From Erythrobacter sp. AP23 (lineage in GTDB: Bacteria > Pseudomonadota > Alphaproteobacteria > Sphingomonadales > Sphingomonadaceae), in contig NZ_LNBY01000001.1 of assembly GCF_001542855.1 (NCBI RefSeq), positions 496,001 through 560,000 of the forward strand: 64,000 bases of DNA, read 5' to 3'. The notes beneath the pieces are model-generated. The model saw only the letters and a program-made list of their open reading frames with translations. It was not told where the DNA came from and searched no databases. Of the stretch, positions 56,019 through 64,000 are shown one piece after another (positions within the stretch are counted from its first letter, which is position 1; each line of letters starts with the position of its first letter). Made by a program: the position numbers and the translations under genes.

Positions 56019-57529
56019 GCGCCGATCTCCGCCGCGAGGGCCGTGCGATCGATTTTGCCATTGGGATTGAGCGGCAGCGCATCGCGCCAGTGGATCACAT
56101 GCGGTTGCATGAAATTGGGAAGCTCCTTCTGCAGCGCCTTGGGCAGCGCCGCCTCATGGTCGGTCGCGTCGCTCGCCGGGCGCGCGACGAGATGGATGGC
56201 GTGGCCCAGGCGTTCGTCGCTCACCCCGAGCGCGACCGCCTCGGCAACCAGCCCTGTGCCGAGCGCCGCGCTTTCGACTTCCTGCGGGCTGATGCGATTA
56301 CCCGCGCTCTTGATCATCGCGTCCCGCCGACCGACGAAATAGAGCAGGCCATCCGCATCGCGCGTCACGCGGTCGCCCGACCACACCGCGGTCCCGCCGT
56401 ATTCTGAGACATCCGGTGCCGGCTTGAAACGCTCGCGCGTGCGCTCCGCGTCCTGCCAATAGCCCTGCGCCACCAGCGGACCGCAATGGACCAGCTCGCC
56501 TTCCTCCCCGGGCTCGGCAAGCGAGCCGTCGTCGGCCACGACGAGGATCTCGGCAAGGGGAATGGCCCGGCCCATCGAGGTCGGATGCGTTTCGACCAGC
56601 TCCGGTTCGAGATAGGTCGAGCGGAAAGCTTCGGTCAGGCCATACATGGGGAAGATGCGCGTTTCGGGGAAGATAGAGCGCAAGTCGCGGACGAGATCCG
56701 CGGTCAGCGCACCACCCGAATTGGTCAGCCGCCGCATCGAGGCCACCGCTTCGGCGGGCCAATCCAGTTCGGTCAGTTGCACCCATAGCGGCGGGACCGC
56801 GGCTAGCGTCGTGACGCCATGCCTGGCGCAGGCCTTGGCGACATCGCGTGGGAAGAGATAATCGAGAGGCACGACCGCCCCACCGGCATACCAGGTCGAA
56901 AGCAGCTGGTTCTGCCCGTAATCGAAGCTCAGCGGCAGCACCGCCAGCGTCACGTCGTCGCTTGTCATGCCGAGGTAATGCGCCACGCTGACCGCACCGA
57001 GCCACATATTCGCATGGCTGAGCATCACGCCCTTGGGCTTGCCGGTCGATCCGCTGGTATAGAGGATCGCCGCCAGATCTTCCGGATCGTGGTCGGAGGG
57101 CGCAAGCGAGGCGCCCGTGTCTTCGGTCAGGGCAAATACCTCGGCCTCGTCGATCGGCTTGCAGCCTGCCGGCACATCCGCCGCCTCGAGCGTTGCGAGG
57201 CGTGCCTTGGTTCCCATCAGCAGCACCGCGCCGCTATCGGTGAGGATATGCGCCACCTGCGCGCGCTTGAGCAGCGGGTTGATCGGAACATGCACCAGCC
57301 CCGCACGCGCTGCCGCCAGCGGGAGCAGGCAGGTCAGCTCGCCCTTGGCCGCCCAGCTGGCCACGCGCGCGCCCTTCGGCGCCTGGCCTGCCAGCCACCC
57401 GGCGAGCAGCGCGACACGTTTCCTCAACTCATCGAAGCTAAGCACACGGTCGCGCAGCACCAGCGCAGGCGCCTGTGCACTCCCGCGCTCGGCCAGTTGA
57501 TCGAGCGGAAAGGGCGTGGGATCAGGCAT
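56015..57529 (-). CDS. AMP-forming acyl-CoA ligase, exosortase A-associated
   Basis: 504 residues of the ANL superfamily. The P-loop YTSGSTGKPKG is near 170, and the C-terminal hinge/lysine segment is GRRDAMIKSAGNRISPQEVE. It activates a carboxylic acid as adenylate and loads it on CoA or on the ACP encoded nearby. AGGAG precedes the ATG. Only 26 bases separate it from the divergent GNAT gene, so its promoter must lie within that gene's 5' end. Confidence 0.93.
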   Translation of the reverse strand: MPDPTPFPLDQLAERGSAQAPALVLRDRVLSFDELRKRVALLAGWLAGQAPKGARVASWAAKGELTCLLPLAAARAGLVHVPINPLLKRAQVAHILTDSGAVLLMGTKARLATLEAADVPAGCKPIDEAEVFALTEDTGASLAPSDHDPEDLAAILYTSGSTGKPKGVMLSHANMWLGAVSVAHYLGMTSDDVTLAVLPLSFDYGQNQLLSTWYAGGAVVPLDYLFPRDVAKACARHGVTTLAAVPPLWVQLTELDWPAEAVASMRRLTNSGGALTADLVRDLRSIFPETRIFPMYGLTEAFRSTYLEPELVETHPTSMGRAIPLAEILVVADDGSLAEPGEEGELVHCGPLVAQGYWQDAERTRERFKPAPDVSEYGGTAVWSGDRVTRDADGLLYFVGRRDAMIKSAGNRISPQEVESAALGTGLVAEAVALGVSDERLGHAIHLVARPASDATDHEAALPKALQKELPNFMQPHVIHWRDALPLNPNGKIDRTALAAEIGA

Positions 57530-57555
57530 TAACGCTCCTGGGCGAGGGAAATCCG

Positions 57556-58521
57556 TTGGACATCGCGGTCAGCTATCACGACACGGTTACCAAACTGCAA
57601 GGGCTGGAATGGCCTGCCGATGGCCCTTTCGACAGGCTCGCATGGTTCGCACTGCTCGAAGACCCGCTGTTCGCCGTTGCCGAACATGGCGACGAACGCG
57701 CCATGCTGCCCCTGCAACGCACGGGCGACGGGCTGACCAGCCTGACCAACTGGTTCTGCTTCACCTGGCGCCCGCTCGGTCGCTCGCCCGGCCTGCTTGC
57801 CGCGCTTGCCCGCGACCTGCGCAATCGGGCGCACCGCATCGTGCTCGACCCGGTCCCGGGCGAGGATGGCAGCCTCGACGCACTGGCGCGGGCGCTGCGC
57901 TCGGGCGGATGGCTGGTCTTTTGCGAGCCCTGCGACGAGAACCATGTCCTTCCCGTCGATGGCCGCAGCTTCGCCGAATATTGGGCGCAGCGCCCGGGCA
58001 AGATGCGCACCACGCTCAAGCGCAAGGCCAAAAGGGTCGAGGTCGAGATCCTGACCCGCTTCGACGAGCGAGCATGGCGCGATTATCAGGCGGTTTATGC
58101 CGAAAGCTGGAAACCGGGGGAGGAGCGCGCCGACATCCTCGAGGCCTTCGCCCGGGCGGAGGGCGCAGCGGGGCGCATTCGCCTCGGCATCGCCCGCGCT
58201 GAGGGGCAGCCGGTGGCCGCGCAATTCTGGACGGTCGAAAACGGCACCGCCTATATCCACAAGCTCGCACATATCGAAGCGGCCAAGCCGCTGTCGGCCG
58301 GAACCACGCTGAGCGCCGCGCTGTTCGAGCATGTGATCGAAACGGACCGGGTCGCGCTGGTCGATTTCGGCACCGGATCGGATGCCTACAAGCGCGACTG
58401 GATGGAGGTGAACCGGCCGCGATATCGCCTGACCTGCCTCGACTGGCGCCAACCCCGCGCCTGGCCCGCCATCGTGAAGGCATGGGGCCGCCAGCTTGCA
58501 CCGCACAATCGGCCCAGCTAA
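57556..58521 (+). CDS. GNAT-fold N-acyltransferase (CelD/BcsL-like), XrtA locus
   Basis: 321 residues from a TTG at 57556 with GAGGGA six bases upstream, giving DIAVSYHDTVTKLQ. A GNAT/acetyltransferase-6 domain spans the middle, with GKMRTTLKRKAKRV and the C-terminal LVDFGTGSDAYKRDWM that recalls FemAB-like proteins. It is the second acyltransferase of the locus. It opens a rightward set with the ACP and two hydrolases, separated from the ACP by 47 bases. Confidence 0.87.
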   Translation: MDIAVSYHDTVTKLQGLEWPADGPFDRLAWFALLEDPLFAVAEHGDERAMLPLQRTGDGLTSLTNWFCFTWRPLGRSPGLLAALARDLRNRAHRIVLDPVPGEDGSLDALARALRSGGWLVFCEPCDENHVLPVDGRSFAEYWAQRPGKMRTTLKRKAKRVEVEILTRFDERAWRDYQAVYAESWKPGEERADILEAFARAEGAAGRIRLGIARAEGQPVAAQFWTVENGTAYIHKLAHIEAAKPLSAGTTLSAALFEHVIETDRVALVDFGTGSDAYKRDWMEVNRPRYRLTCLDWRQPRAWPAIVKAWGRQLAPHNRPS

Positions 58522-58568
58522 GGGCATCGCCTCCGAAAGCAGGGCCAAATGCAGGGGAAGCCGAAGGA

Positions 58569-58871
58569 ATGACCGCCGAAACCGCCAGCACCGCATCGAC
58601 CGGGCCGAGCCGCAGCGCCATCGACCAGACGCTGCGCGCGATCCTGCGCGATGTGCTCGGGCTCGACCAGGCCCAAGTCGACGTGTTCGATGGCGATACC
58701 GGGCTGTTCGGGCACCTGCCGGAACTCGATTCCATGGCTGTCGCCGGCCTGTTGACCGAGATCGAGGATCGGCTCGACATCGTCATTGAGGACGAGGACG
58801 TCGATGGCGAGATGCTCGAAAGCTACGGCGGCCTGCTCGCTTTCACCGAAGCCAAGATCGTCGAGGGCTGA
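58569..58871 (+). CDS. Acyl carrier protein, XrtA locus
   Basis: 100 residues from the ATG at 58569 with GAAGGA upstream. The core is a four-helix ACP, and Ser55 in ELDSMAV is the phosphopantetheine attachment site (DSL/DSM motif). The first ~17 residues are a polar extension. It would carry the acyl group activated by the divergently encoded ligase, with the neighbouring hydrolases or transferases acting on it. Confidence 0.9.
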   Translation: MTAETASTASTGPSRSAIDQTLRAILRDVLGLDQAQVDVFDGDTGLFGHLPELDSMAVAGLLTEIEDRLDIVIEDEDVDGEMLESYGGLLAFTEAKIVEG

Positions 58872-58879
58872 TTTCCGGC

Positions 58880-59560
58880 ATGTATGCGACATGGCCTTGC
58901 CCGCTGCCGGACGGCACTGCGGGCGAGGAAATGGTGCTCGGCTTCGATCGGGCCCGCCAGCAACGTGTTCTGGTGATCCCGCCGCTGTTCGATGAAGCTA
59001 ACAAGTTTCGCCACCAAATCGTTGAAATCATGCGCAGGGTTGATGCGCAGGACATCGATTGCTTTCTGCCCGACCTGCCCGGCTGCAACGAAAGCATCGC
59101 CCCCCTCCCCGCGCAGACCATCGCGGGCTGGCGGGCAGCTACTGCCGCGGCCGCGACGCATTTCGCGGCGACGCATGTCTTCGCCGTGCGCTCGGGCGGA
59201 TGGCTGGTCCCCGACACGCTCCCCGGCTGGGTCTATGCGCCGGTCAAGGCGCGCCAGGTGTTGCGTGGCATGTTGCGCGCCCGCAGTCTCGCCGCGCGCG
59301 AGGCGGGGGTCAGCGAAAGCAGCGAGGACTTGCTGGCCGAGGGACGCGAGAAGGGGCTCACGCTCGCCGGATGGGACCTCGGCGCGCCCCTGATCCGCGA
59401 ACTGGACGAAGGTGAATTCGCCGCATCTCCCGCCGCAATCCCGATCGAACAGGGCGAAGTCGGGGGCAAGCCGCTGTGGCTGCGCGCGGAGAACGACGAC
59501 GATCCCGCGCAGGCCGATGCCTTGGCTGCCATCCTGATCGCCGGATTGGGCGTCGAATGA
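58880..59560 (+). CDS. Hydrolase 2, exosortase A-associated
   Basis: 226 residues. An alpha/beta-hydrolase-like core is suggested by LVIPPLFDEANKFR and a nucleophile-elbow-like AVRSGG with Ser105. The family is a short, divergent set seen only in XrtA loci. A classic catalytic His and acid are not obvious, so activity is uncertain. The stop overlaps the next hydrolase start (ATGA, 59557-59560). Confidence 0.85.
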   Translation: MYATWPCPLPDGTAGEEMVLGFDRARQQRVLVIPPLFDEANKFRHQIVEIMRRVDAQDIDCFLPDLPGCNESIAPLPAQTIAGWRAATAAAATHFAATHVFAVRSGGWLVPDTLPGWVYAPVKARQVLRGMLRARSLAAREAGVSESSEDLLAEGREKGLTLAGWDLGAPLIRELDEGEFAASPAAIPIEQGEVGGKPLWLRAENDDDPAQADALAAILIAGLGVE

Positions 59561-60345
59561 CCCGGCTGCATCTCGCCTTCGAATGCCAGGGCAAGCGCTG
59601 CGGCGCGACGCTCGACAATGCGCCGGGCACCACCGGACTTCTGCTGATCAGCGGTGGCAACGAGATCCGCGCGGGCGCCTTCAACGGACAGGCGCGCCTT
59701 GGAGCCGAGATCGCCGGGGCGGGATTTCCCGTATTCCGCTTCGATCGCCGCGGGATCGGAGACAGCGAGGGCGAGAACCGGGGCTTTCGCAAATCCCGCA
59801 AGGATATCGCCGCCGCGCTGCTTGCATTCCGAGCGATCGCGCCGCAGGTCGAGCGAGTCGTCGGTTTCGGCAATTGCGACGCCTCCTCCGCGCTGATGCT
59901 GGCGAGCGGCGCAGGCTGCGATGCGCTGGTGCTGAGCAATCCCTGGACCATAGAAGATGACGAGGACGATGCACCGCCACCTTCGGCGATACGCTCGCGC
60001 TACGCCGAAAAACTGAAGAATCCACGAGAGCTTATGCGCCTTGTTTCAGGCAAGGTCGATCTGAAGAAGCTCGCGCGCGGCCTGCTTCGGGCCGGGCGCA
60101 CGCACAGCGCGTCCTCTTCGCTGGCCGAGGGAATGCGGGCCGGACTGGCCGAGTTCGCCGGTGATGCGATCATTTTGCTCGCCGAGGGCGATCGCACCGC
60201 GCAGGTCTTTGTCGAGCGCTGGGACGCGGATGACGCGCGCATCATGCGGTGCCCCGGTGCCGATCATGCCTATTCGAGCGAAGAGGCACGCGCCTGGCTG
60301 CGCCAACAAATCCTCAAGTTGCTGCGCGCTCAGCGGGTGAAATAA
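59557..60345 (+). CDS. Hydrolase 1, exosortase A-associated
   Basis: 262 residues from the ATG overlapping the hydrolase 2 stop. Alpha/beta-hydrolase fold with the oxyanion-like LLISGGNEIRAGAF, FDRRGIGDS and a candidate His in GADHAYSS. The nucleophile-elbow position, GNCDA (105-109), has Cys107 where serine hydrolases have Ser. It may hydrolyse thioester intermediates on the adjacent ACP; inference. It ends in a 16-base tail-to-tail overlap with the RNA methyltransferase gene. Confidence 0.88.
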   Translation: MTRLHLAFECQGKRCGATLDNAPGTTGLLLISGGNEIRAGAFNGQARLGAEIAGAGFPVFRFDRRGIGDSEGENRGFRKSRKDIAAALLAFRAIAPQVERVVGFGNCDASSALMLASGAGCDALVLSNPWTIEDDEDDAPPPSAIRSRYAEKLKNPRELMRLVSGKVDLKKLARGLLRAGRTHSASSSLAEGMRAGLAEFAGDAIILLAEGDRTAQVFVERWDADDARIMRCPGADHAYSSEEARAWLRQQILKLLRAQRVK

Positions 60346-61526
60346 CTCGTCAGTTCGACATGCGTCGACCAGCGGAACTGGCCCACCGGCCGCAGCTTCT
60401 CGAGCCGAAAGCCTGCCTCCACCAGAACCTTCGCATCGCGCGCCCAGCTCGCCGGGTTGCAGCTGACATAGGCGACGCGGGTCGCCGTGCTCGCGGCGAT
60501 CTGTGCCACCTGCTCGCGCGCTCCCGCGCGCGGCGGATCGAGCAGGAGCGCACCGAAGCGGCTCGCCTCCTCGGGCTGGAGCGGATTGCGAAACAGGTCG
60601 CGGTGAAGCGTCAGGACGGATGCCTGGCGCGCATTGGCGGCTGCCTTGCAGGCAAGATGCGCATCGCGCGCCGCCTCGACCGCCAGCACCTTGCGCGGAC
60701 CTGCAAGCGCAAAGGCGAAGGTGCCGAGACCGGAGAACAGATCGGCGACGGTCGAAGCGCCCTCGAGGAAATCCGCGGCGTCCCCGACAAGCACGCTCTC
60801 GCCGTCGCGCGTCGGCTGGAGGAAGCTGCCGTGCGGAAAAGGGACTGCATATCCGCCGAGCGTCACGGTCAACGGTTCGGGCTCCCACACCGTTTCGGGG
60901 CCATAGCCGCGATCGAGCGAGAGCCGCGCCAGCGCCCGATCGCGCGCGAAATCGAGCATCGCTTCGGTCGCCGCCAACCCTTCGGCTGCGATTCCCTTGA
61001 TCGTGCAGTCCGCCCCCTGGTCGGCAAGCGTCAGTTCGATATCGATCGCCTGCCGTTCGCCATGGCCCGCGACCAGCGCGCGCAAGGGTGCGATCAGCGC
61101 GAGCAATTCGGGCACCAGAATATGACATTCGCGCATGTCGACGATCCGATGCGAACCAGCCTCGCGAAAGCCCAGCACCGCGCCTTTCGCAGTGCGCAGG
61201 CCGTGCAACTTCGCGCGGCGGCGCGAATGCGGCGGCGAGAGATGCGTGGGCAAGACCGCGCCCATGGTGATATCCTGCGCTTCGGCTGCATGGACAACGC
61301 GGTCGGTGACGAATTGGCGCAGCGCCTCCTCGTCGGCGTGCTGGAGCTGGCAGCCCCCGCATCCTGGAAAGTGTCGGCACGGCGGCTCGACATGATGCGG
61401 CCCAGGCGTCAGCGTCCCGTCCGCTGCGACCCTATCGCCCGGCACGCCGCGCACGACGTGCTTGCCCGATGCGGTGACGCCATCGCCGCGCGCCGCAATC
61501 CGTTCGATGGTTTCGGTCCCGCTCAC
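60330..61526 (-). CDS. RlmD/TrmA-family RNA (uracil-5-)-methyltransferase
   Basis: 398 residues from the GTG that overlaps the epimerase/dehydratase stop as GTGA (61523-61526). The N-terminal TRAM-like segment ends near residue 40. The 4Fe-4S ligands are C50, C56 and C59 plus a Cys in MRECHIL. SAM motif I is DLFSGLGTFAFAL, the catalytic acidic motif is LLDPPRAGA, and the nucleophile Cys is in VSCNP. It methylates a uridine in 23S rRNA or tRNA; which one cannot be told. Confidence 0.9.
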   Translation of the reverse strand: MSGTETIERIAARGDGVTASGKHVVRGVPGDRVAADGTLTPGPHHVEPPCRHFPGCGGCQLQHADEEALRQFVTDRVVHAAEAQDITMGAVLPTHLSPPHSRRRAKLHGLRTAKGAVLGFREAGSHRIVDMRECHILVPELLALIAPLRALVAGHGERQAIDIELTLADQGADCTIKGIAAEGLAATEAMLDFARDRALARLSLDRGYGPETVWEPEPLTVTLGGYAVPFPHGSFLQPTRDGESVLVGDAADFLEGASTVADLFSGLGTFAFALAGPRKVLAVEAARDAHLACKAAANARQASVLTLHRDLFRNPLQPEEASRFGALLLDPPRAGAREQVAQIAASTATRVAYVSCNPASWARDAKVLVEAGFRLEKLRPVGQFRWSTHVELTSYFTR

Positions 61527-62908
61527 AGCAATGCCGCCATGGCCGGCCTGACTGCGTGCGCAAGGTCTCCCGCCGAGAAGGCCGGGGACGCGAGCCGCGC
61601 CGCTTCGTGATGGAGCCACACGGCTTCCTCGCAGGCGCGCGCCGGATCGCCATGAACAGAGAGCCGCGATGCCGTAACGCCCGCAAGCACATCGCCCGTG
61701 CCGGCAACCGACAGCCAGCTCGACCCGCGCGGGAAGAATGATGTCATGACGTCACTTTGCAGGATGGTGTCGGGCCCCTTGGCGAGAACGGTCAGGCCGG
61801 TGGCCTTGTGCAAGCCGCGCGCGCGCTCGAGCTTGCCCTCTCCCGCAATGCCGAAGGTTTCGCACAGCCGGGCGAGCTCGCCTTCATGCGGCGTGATGCA
61901 CAGTGATGCCGTGTCCGCATCGTCGAGCAGTTTCGCGTCCAGCAGGTGCAGCGCATCGGCATCGAGCACCGTCGGCACCTTCCTCGCCAGAACCTGTGCG
62001 AGCCGCTCGCGCGCGAGTTCGTCGCGCCCAAGGCCGGGACCGACGAGAAAGGCGGAAATCCGCTCGTCATCGATCCTCTCGGCGAATTCGCCTTGCTCGA
62101 CGACCAGATCGGCGGGCGCATCGGGATGCGAATGCTCGCTGAACAGTTTCACGTAGCCCGCCCCCGCCCGCATCGCCGCCTCGGCTGCCAGCAAAGGCGC
62201 GCCGGGCATGGCACCCGCCACGATCGCGAGCAGCCCGCGGCGGTACTTGTGCGCGTCGGAAGTAGGCGCGTGAAATTGCGGTCGGCTGGAGAAACGCGCA
62301 GAAACATCAGTAAGTTCGAGGCCGATCTCGACAAGCCTTCGGAAACCCATCGAGGCCATGGCGGGCATCAGGAAATGGGCCTGTTTCCACGCGCCGAGGG
62401 CAAGCGTCAATTCATAGTGCGGCAAGGGTCCGAGCACCGATCCACTATCGCTCTGCACCGCGCTCGGAACGTCGATTGCTATTTTGTAACAGTCGGTTGC
62501 AGAGAGCTCTTCGAGCAATTCGCCAAAAGCACCACAAACCTCGCGATCCAACCCGTAGCCAAAGAGGCAGTCCACGACGACGGGATGCTCGAGTGAACCG
62601 CTGCGCAGAACCTCGCCTCTAAATTGCGTCCTTGCATGCTGCGCAGTTTCGCTCTTCGGTTCGACCGGCGCGATCACGGTGACCGGATTGCCCTTCCGAT
62701 GGACGGCCTCGGCGATCACGTAGCCGTCGCCGCCATTATTGCCCGGACCGCACAGAACCGTGACGGGCCTGCCCGCCGCAACGCGCATCACCCATTGCGC
62801 CGCCCCCTCGCCCGCGCGCTGCATCAGCGCCCATTCGCTGGTCCCGCCAGCCATGGCCGCCTGCTCGGCAGCGCGCATCTGATCGACGGTGAGGACGGCG
62901 TCAGTCAT
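61523..62908 (-). CDS. nnr: Bifunctional NAD(P)H-hydrate epimerase/ADP-dependent dehydratase
   Basis: 461 residues. The N-terminal YjeF_N epimerase domain (1 to ~210) has CGPGNNGGDGYV and a later FGYGLDRE. The C-terminal dehydratase domain has PGLGRDEL and the ATP-binding VAGTGDVLAG. It repairs damaged NAD(P)HX to NAD(P)H in the cytoplasm. I took the ATG at 62908 (MTDAVLTVDQM); it overlaps the end of the upstream lipoprotein gene by 8 bases. Confidence 0.94.
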   Translation of the reverse strand: MTDAVLTVDQMRAAEQAAMAGGTSEWALMQRAGEGAAQWVMRVAAGRPVTVLCGPGNNGGDGYVIAEAVHRKGNPVTVIAPVEPKSETAQHARTQFRGEVLRSGSLEHPVVVDCLFGYGLDREVCGAFGELLEELSATDCYKIAIDVPSAVQSDSGSVLGPLPHYELTLALGAWKQAHFLMPAMASMGFRRLVEIGLELTDVSARFSSRPQFHAPTSDAHKYRRGLLAIVAGAMPGAPLLAAEAAMRAGAGYVKLFSEHSHPDAPADLVVEQGEFAERIDDERISAFLVGPGLGRDELARERLAQVLARKVPTVLDADALHLLDAKLLDDADTASLCITPHEGELARLCETFGIAGEGKLERARGLHKATGLTVLAKGPDTILQSDVMTSFFPRGSSWLSVAGTGDVLAGVTASRLSVHGDPARACEEAVWLHHEAARLASPAFSAGDLAHAVRPAMAALL

Positions 62909-63257
62909 CGGCACCCGCCTCCCAGCGATAGCGGTCTTCACCGATCGTCAGCGTGATCCGGTCTCCCTCGCGCGTGCTGGCGGCCTGTTGCGAACCATCG
63001 AACTCGACGAGACCGGCGGGCGTGGCGGCGGGGGCGAGCTTGCGGAAGCCGCCGTCGGGATGGCGCATCATGAAATAGGTAGAGCCGCCCTCGCCCATTT
63101 CGACCAATCGGCATTCGCTGGCGAAATCGCTCGCGCCATTCAGGGCACACGCGACGGGCGTGCCTCCCTCGGACGCGATATCGGGGGCGATCCCACATGC
63201 TCCCAGCGCAAACAAGACCGGGATGGGGACAAAGATAAACGAAAACGCGCGTGCCAT
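62901..63257 (-). CDS. Small predicted lipoprotein
   Basis: 118 residues with signal peptide and lipobox LGAC. The mature part is a beta-rich domain with two Cys (ACAL and SECRL) that could form a disulfide and a C-terminal strand YRWEAG. Function unknown. The last bases overlap the start of nnr; ilvD lies 38 bases upstream. Confidence 0.75.
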   Translation of the reverse strand: MARAFSFIFVPIPVLFALGACGIAPDIASEGGTPVACALNGASDFASECRLVEMGEGGSTYFMMRHPDGGFRKLAPAATPAGLVEFDGSQQAASTREGDRITLTIGEDRYRWEAGADD

Positions 63258-63295
63258 GCTTCGGCGCTGCCACGCACGCAGCGCGGGGGCAAGCC

Positions 63296-64000
63296 TCAGC
63301 GTCGCTTCACTTGGCTGACATCGCGGATTGCGCCGCGCGCGGCCGAGGTCGTCATCGCCGCATAGGCTTCGAGCGCGGGCGACACGCGGCGCTCGCGCGG
63401 GGCGGCGGGGGTAAAGCCCTTTTCTTCTTGCGCCGCACGCCTTTCGGCGAGCACATCGTCCGGCACGGCCAGGTTGATCGTGCGCTCGGGGATGGAGATC
63501 TCGATCAGGTCGCCATCTTCAACCAGCGCGATCGCGCCGCCTTGAGCCGCCTCGGGCGAGACATGGCCGATCGACAGGCCCGAGGTACCGCCCGAAAAGC
63601 GCCCGTCGGTAACCAGCGCGCAGGCCGCGCCCAGCCCCTTCGATTTGAGATAGCTCGTCGGATAGAGCATTTCCTGCATGCCCGGCCCGCCGCGCGGTCC
63701 CTCGTAGCGGATCACCACCACGTCGCCTTCGACAACCTGGCCGGTGAGGATCGCAGTCACCGCATCGTCCTGGCTTTCATAGACCTTGGCGGGGCCCGAA
63801 AAGGTCAGGATGCTCTCGTCGACGCCAGCGGTTTTCACGATGCAGCCGTCACGCGCGATATTGCCGTAGAGCACCGCCAGTCCGCCATCCTGGCTGAAGG
63901 CGTGGCTGGCGCTGCGGATCACGCCTGCCTCGCGATCGAGGTCGAGGCTGTCCCACCGGGCCGACTGGCTGAAGGCGGTTTGCGTTGGCACGCCGCCCGG
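63296..64000 (-). CDS. ilvD: Dihydroxy-acid dehydratase, C-terminal part (5' end outside window)
   Basis: The frame runs to the window edge, so only the last ~235 residues are present. They include [45 protein letters not shown] and IGHVSPEA, which are diagnostic of IlvD/Edd enzymes. The GPRGGPGM(Q/P)EM with the short C-terminus fits IlvD of branched-chain amino-acid synthesis better than phosphogluconate dehydratase. The Fe-S Cys in DGCIVK is seen. Confidence 0.92.
   Translation of the reverse strand, partial: PGGVPTQTAFSQSARWDSLDLDREAGVIRSASHAFSQDGGLAVLYGNIARDGCIVKTAGVDESILTFSGPAKVYESQDDAVTAILTGQVVEGDVVVIRYEGPRGGPGMQEMLYPTSYLKSKGLGAACALVTDGRFSGGTSGLSIGHVSPEAAQGGAIALVEDGDLIEISIPERTINLAVPDDVLAERRAAQEEKGFTPAAPRERRVSPALEAYAAMTTSAARGAIRDVSQVKRR

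Noticed and set aside
1..64000. tRNA, rRNA, insertion sequence, prophage or attachment site
   Set aside because: No cloverleaf-like gene, transposase or integrase frame, or flanking direct repeats were noticed. Gaps between genes are short, and only the rne leader exceeds 300 bases.

Overview
The window looks like a chromosome segment of an alphaproteobacterium of the order Sphingomonadales, most likely Erythrobacteraceae (Erythrobacter/Qipengyuania-like). The reasons are the high G+C, the gene order nuoA-N followed by birA-coaX-rnj-DUF1467, the RNase E with an acidic insert in its S1 domain, and a complete XrtA (exosortase A) exopolysaccharide locus. No rRNA, tRNA, insertion sequence, prophage or CRISPR array was seen. 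Genes are tightly packed, with many ATGA, GTGA and TGATG overlaps.

Region 1 (1-21136): the end of a large coiled-coil protein, then one long leftward operon. Read 5'-3' from a promoter near 21120 it runs nuoA-B-C-lipoprotein-D-small membrane protein-E-small membrane protein-F-DUF3291-G-H-I-J-K-L-M-N, then birA, coaX, rnj and a DUF1467 membrane protein. Respiratory complex I is therefore co-transcribed with cofactor enzymes (biotin ligase, pantothenate kinase), RNase J and four non-canonical insertions.

Region 2 (21137-42415): ordinary chromosomal genes in short divergent or convergent units. They include an aldehyde dehydrogenase and a thiolase divided by a PhaR-like operator, a hydroxyacid dehydrogenase, a nitronate monooxygenase-like flavoprotein with a Cys cluster, a lipoprotein methyltransferase, RF2, PBP1A, an N-acetylmuramoyl-alanine amidase, RNase E with a long structured leader, an ATP-grasp ligase, an SDR, sdhB-thioesterase-zapE and a pirin. 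Several intergenic regions share a TTGnnn-N16-18-TAnnnn promoter pattern.

Region 3 (42412-60345): the XrtA/PEP-CTERM-associated EPS locus. A leftward ten-gene operon encodes export lipoprotein, chain-length protein, tyrosine autokinase, outer-membrane beta-barrel, ATPase, deacetylase, FemAB-like protein, glycosyltransferase, exosortase and amidotransferase. Upstream lie a leftward acyl-CoA ligase-decarboxylase pair and a divergent rightward GNAT-ACP-hydrolase-hydrolase set. The last six genes look like a carrier-bound small-molecule pathway of unknown product. No PEP-CTERM substrate protein is encoded in the window.

Region 4 (60330-64000): a leftward set with an RNA methyltransferase, the NAD(P)HX repair enzyme, a small lipoprotein and the 3' part of ilvD, which runs off the window. 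The most rewarding items to check are the RNase E leader with alternative pairings and a hairpin at the ribosome-binding site, the PhaR-like operator filling a promoter spacer, and the acyl-carrier module of the XrtA locus.
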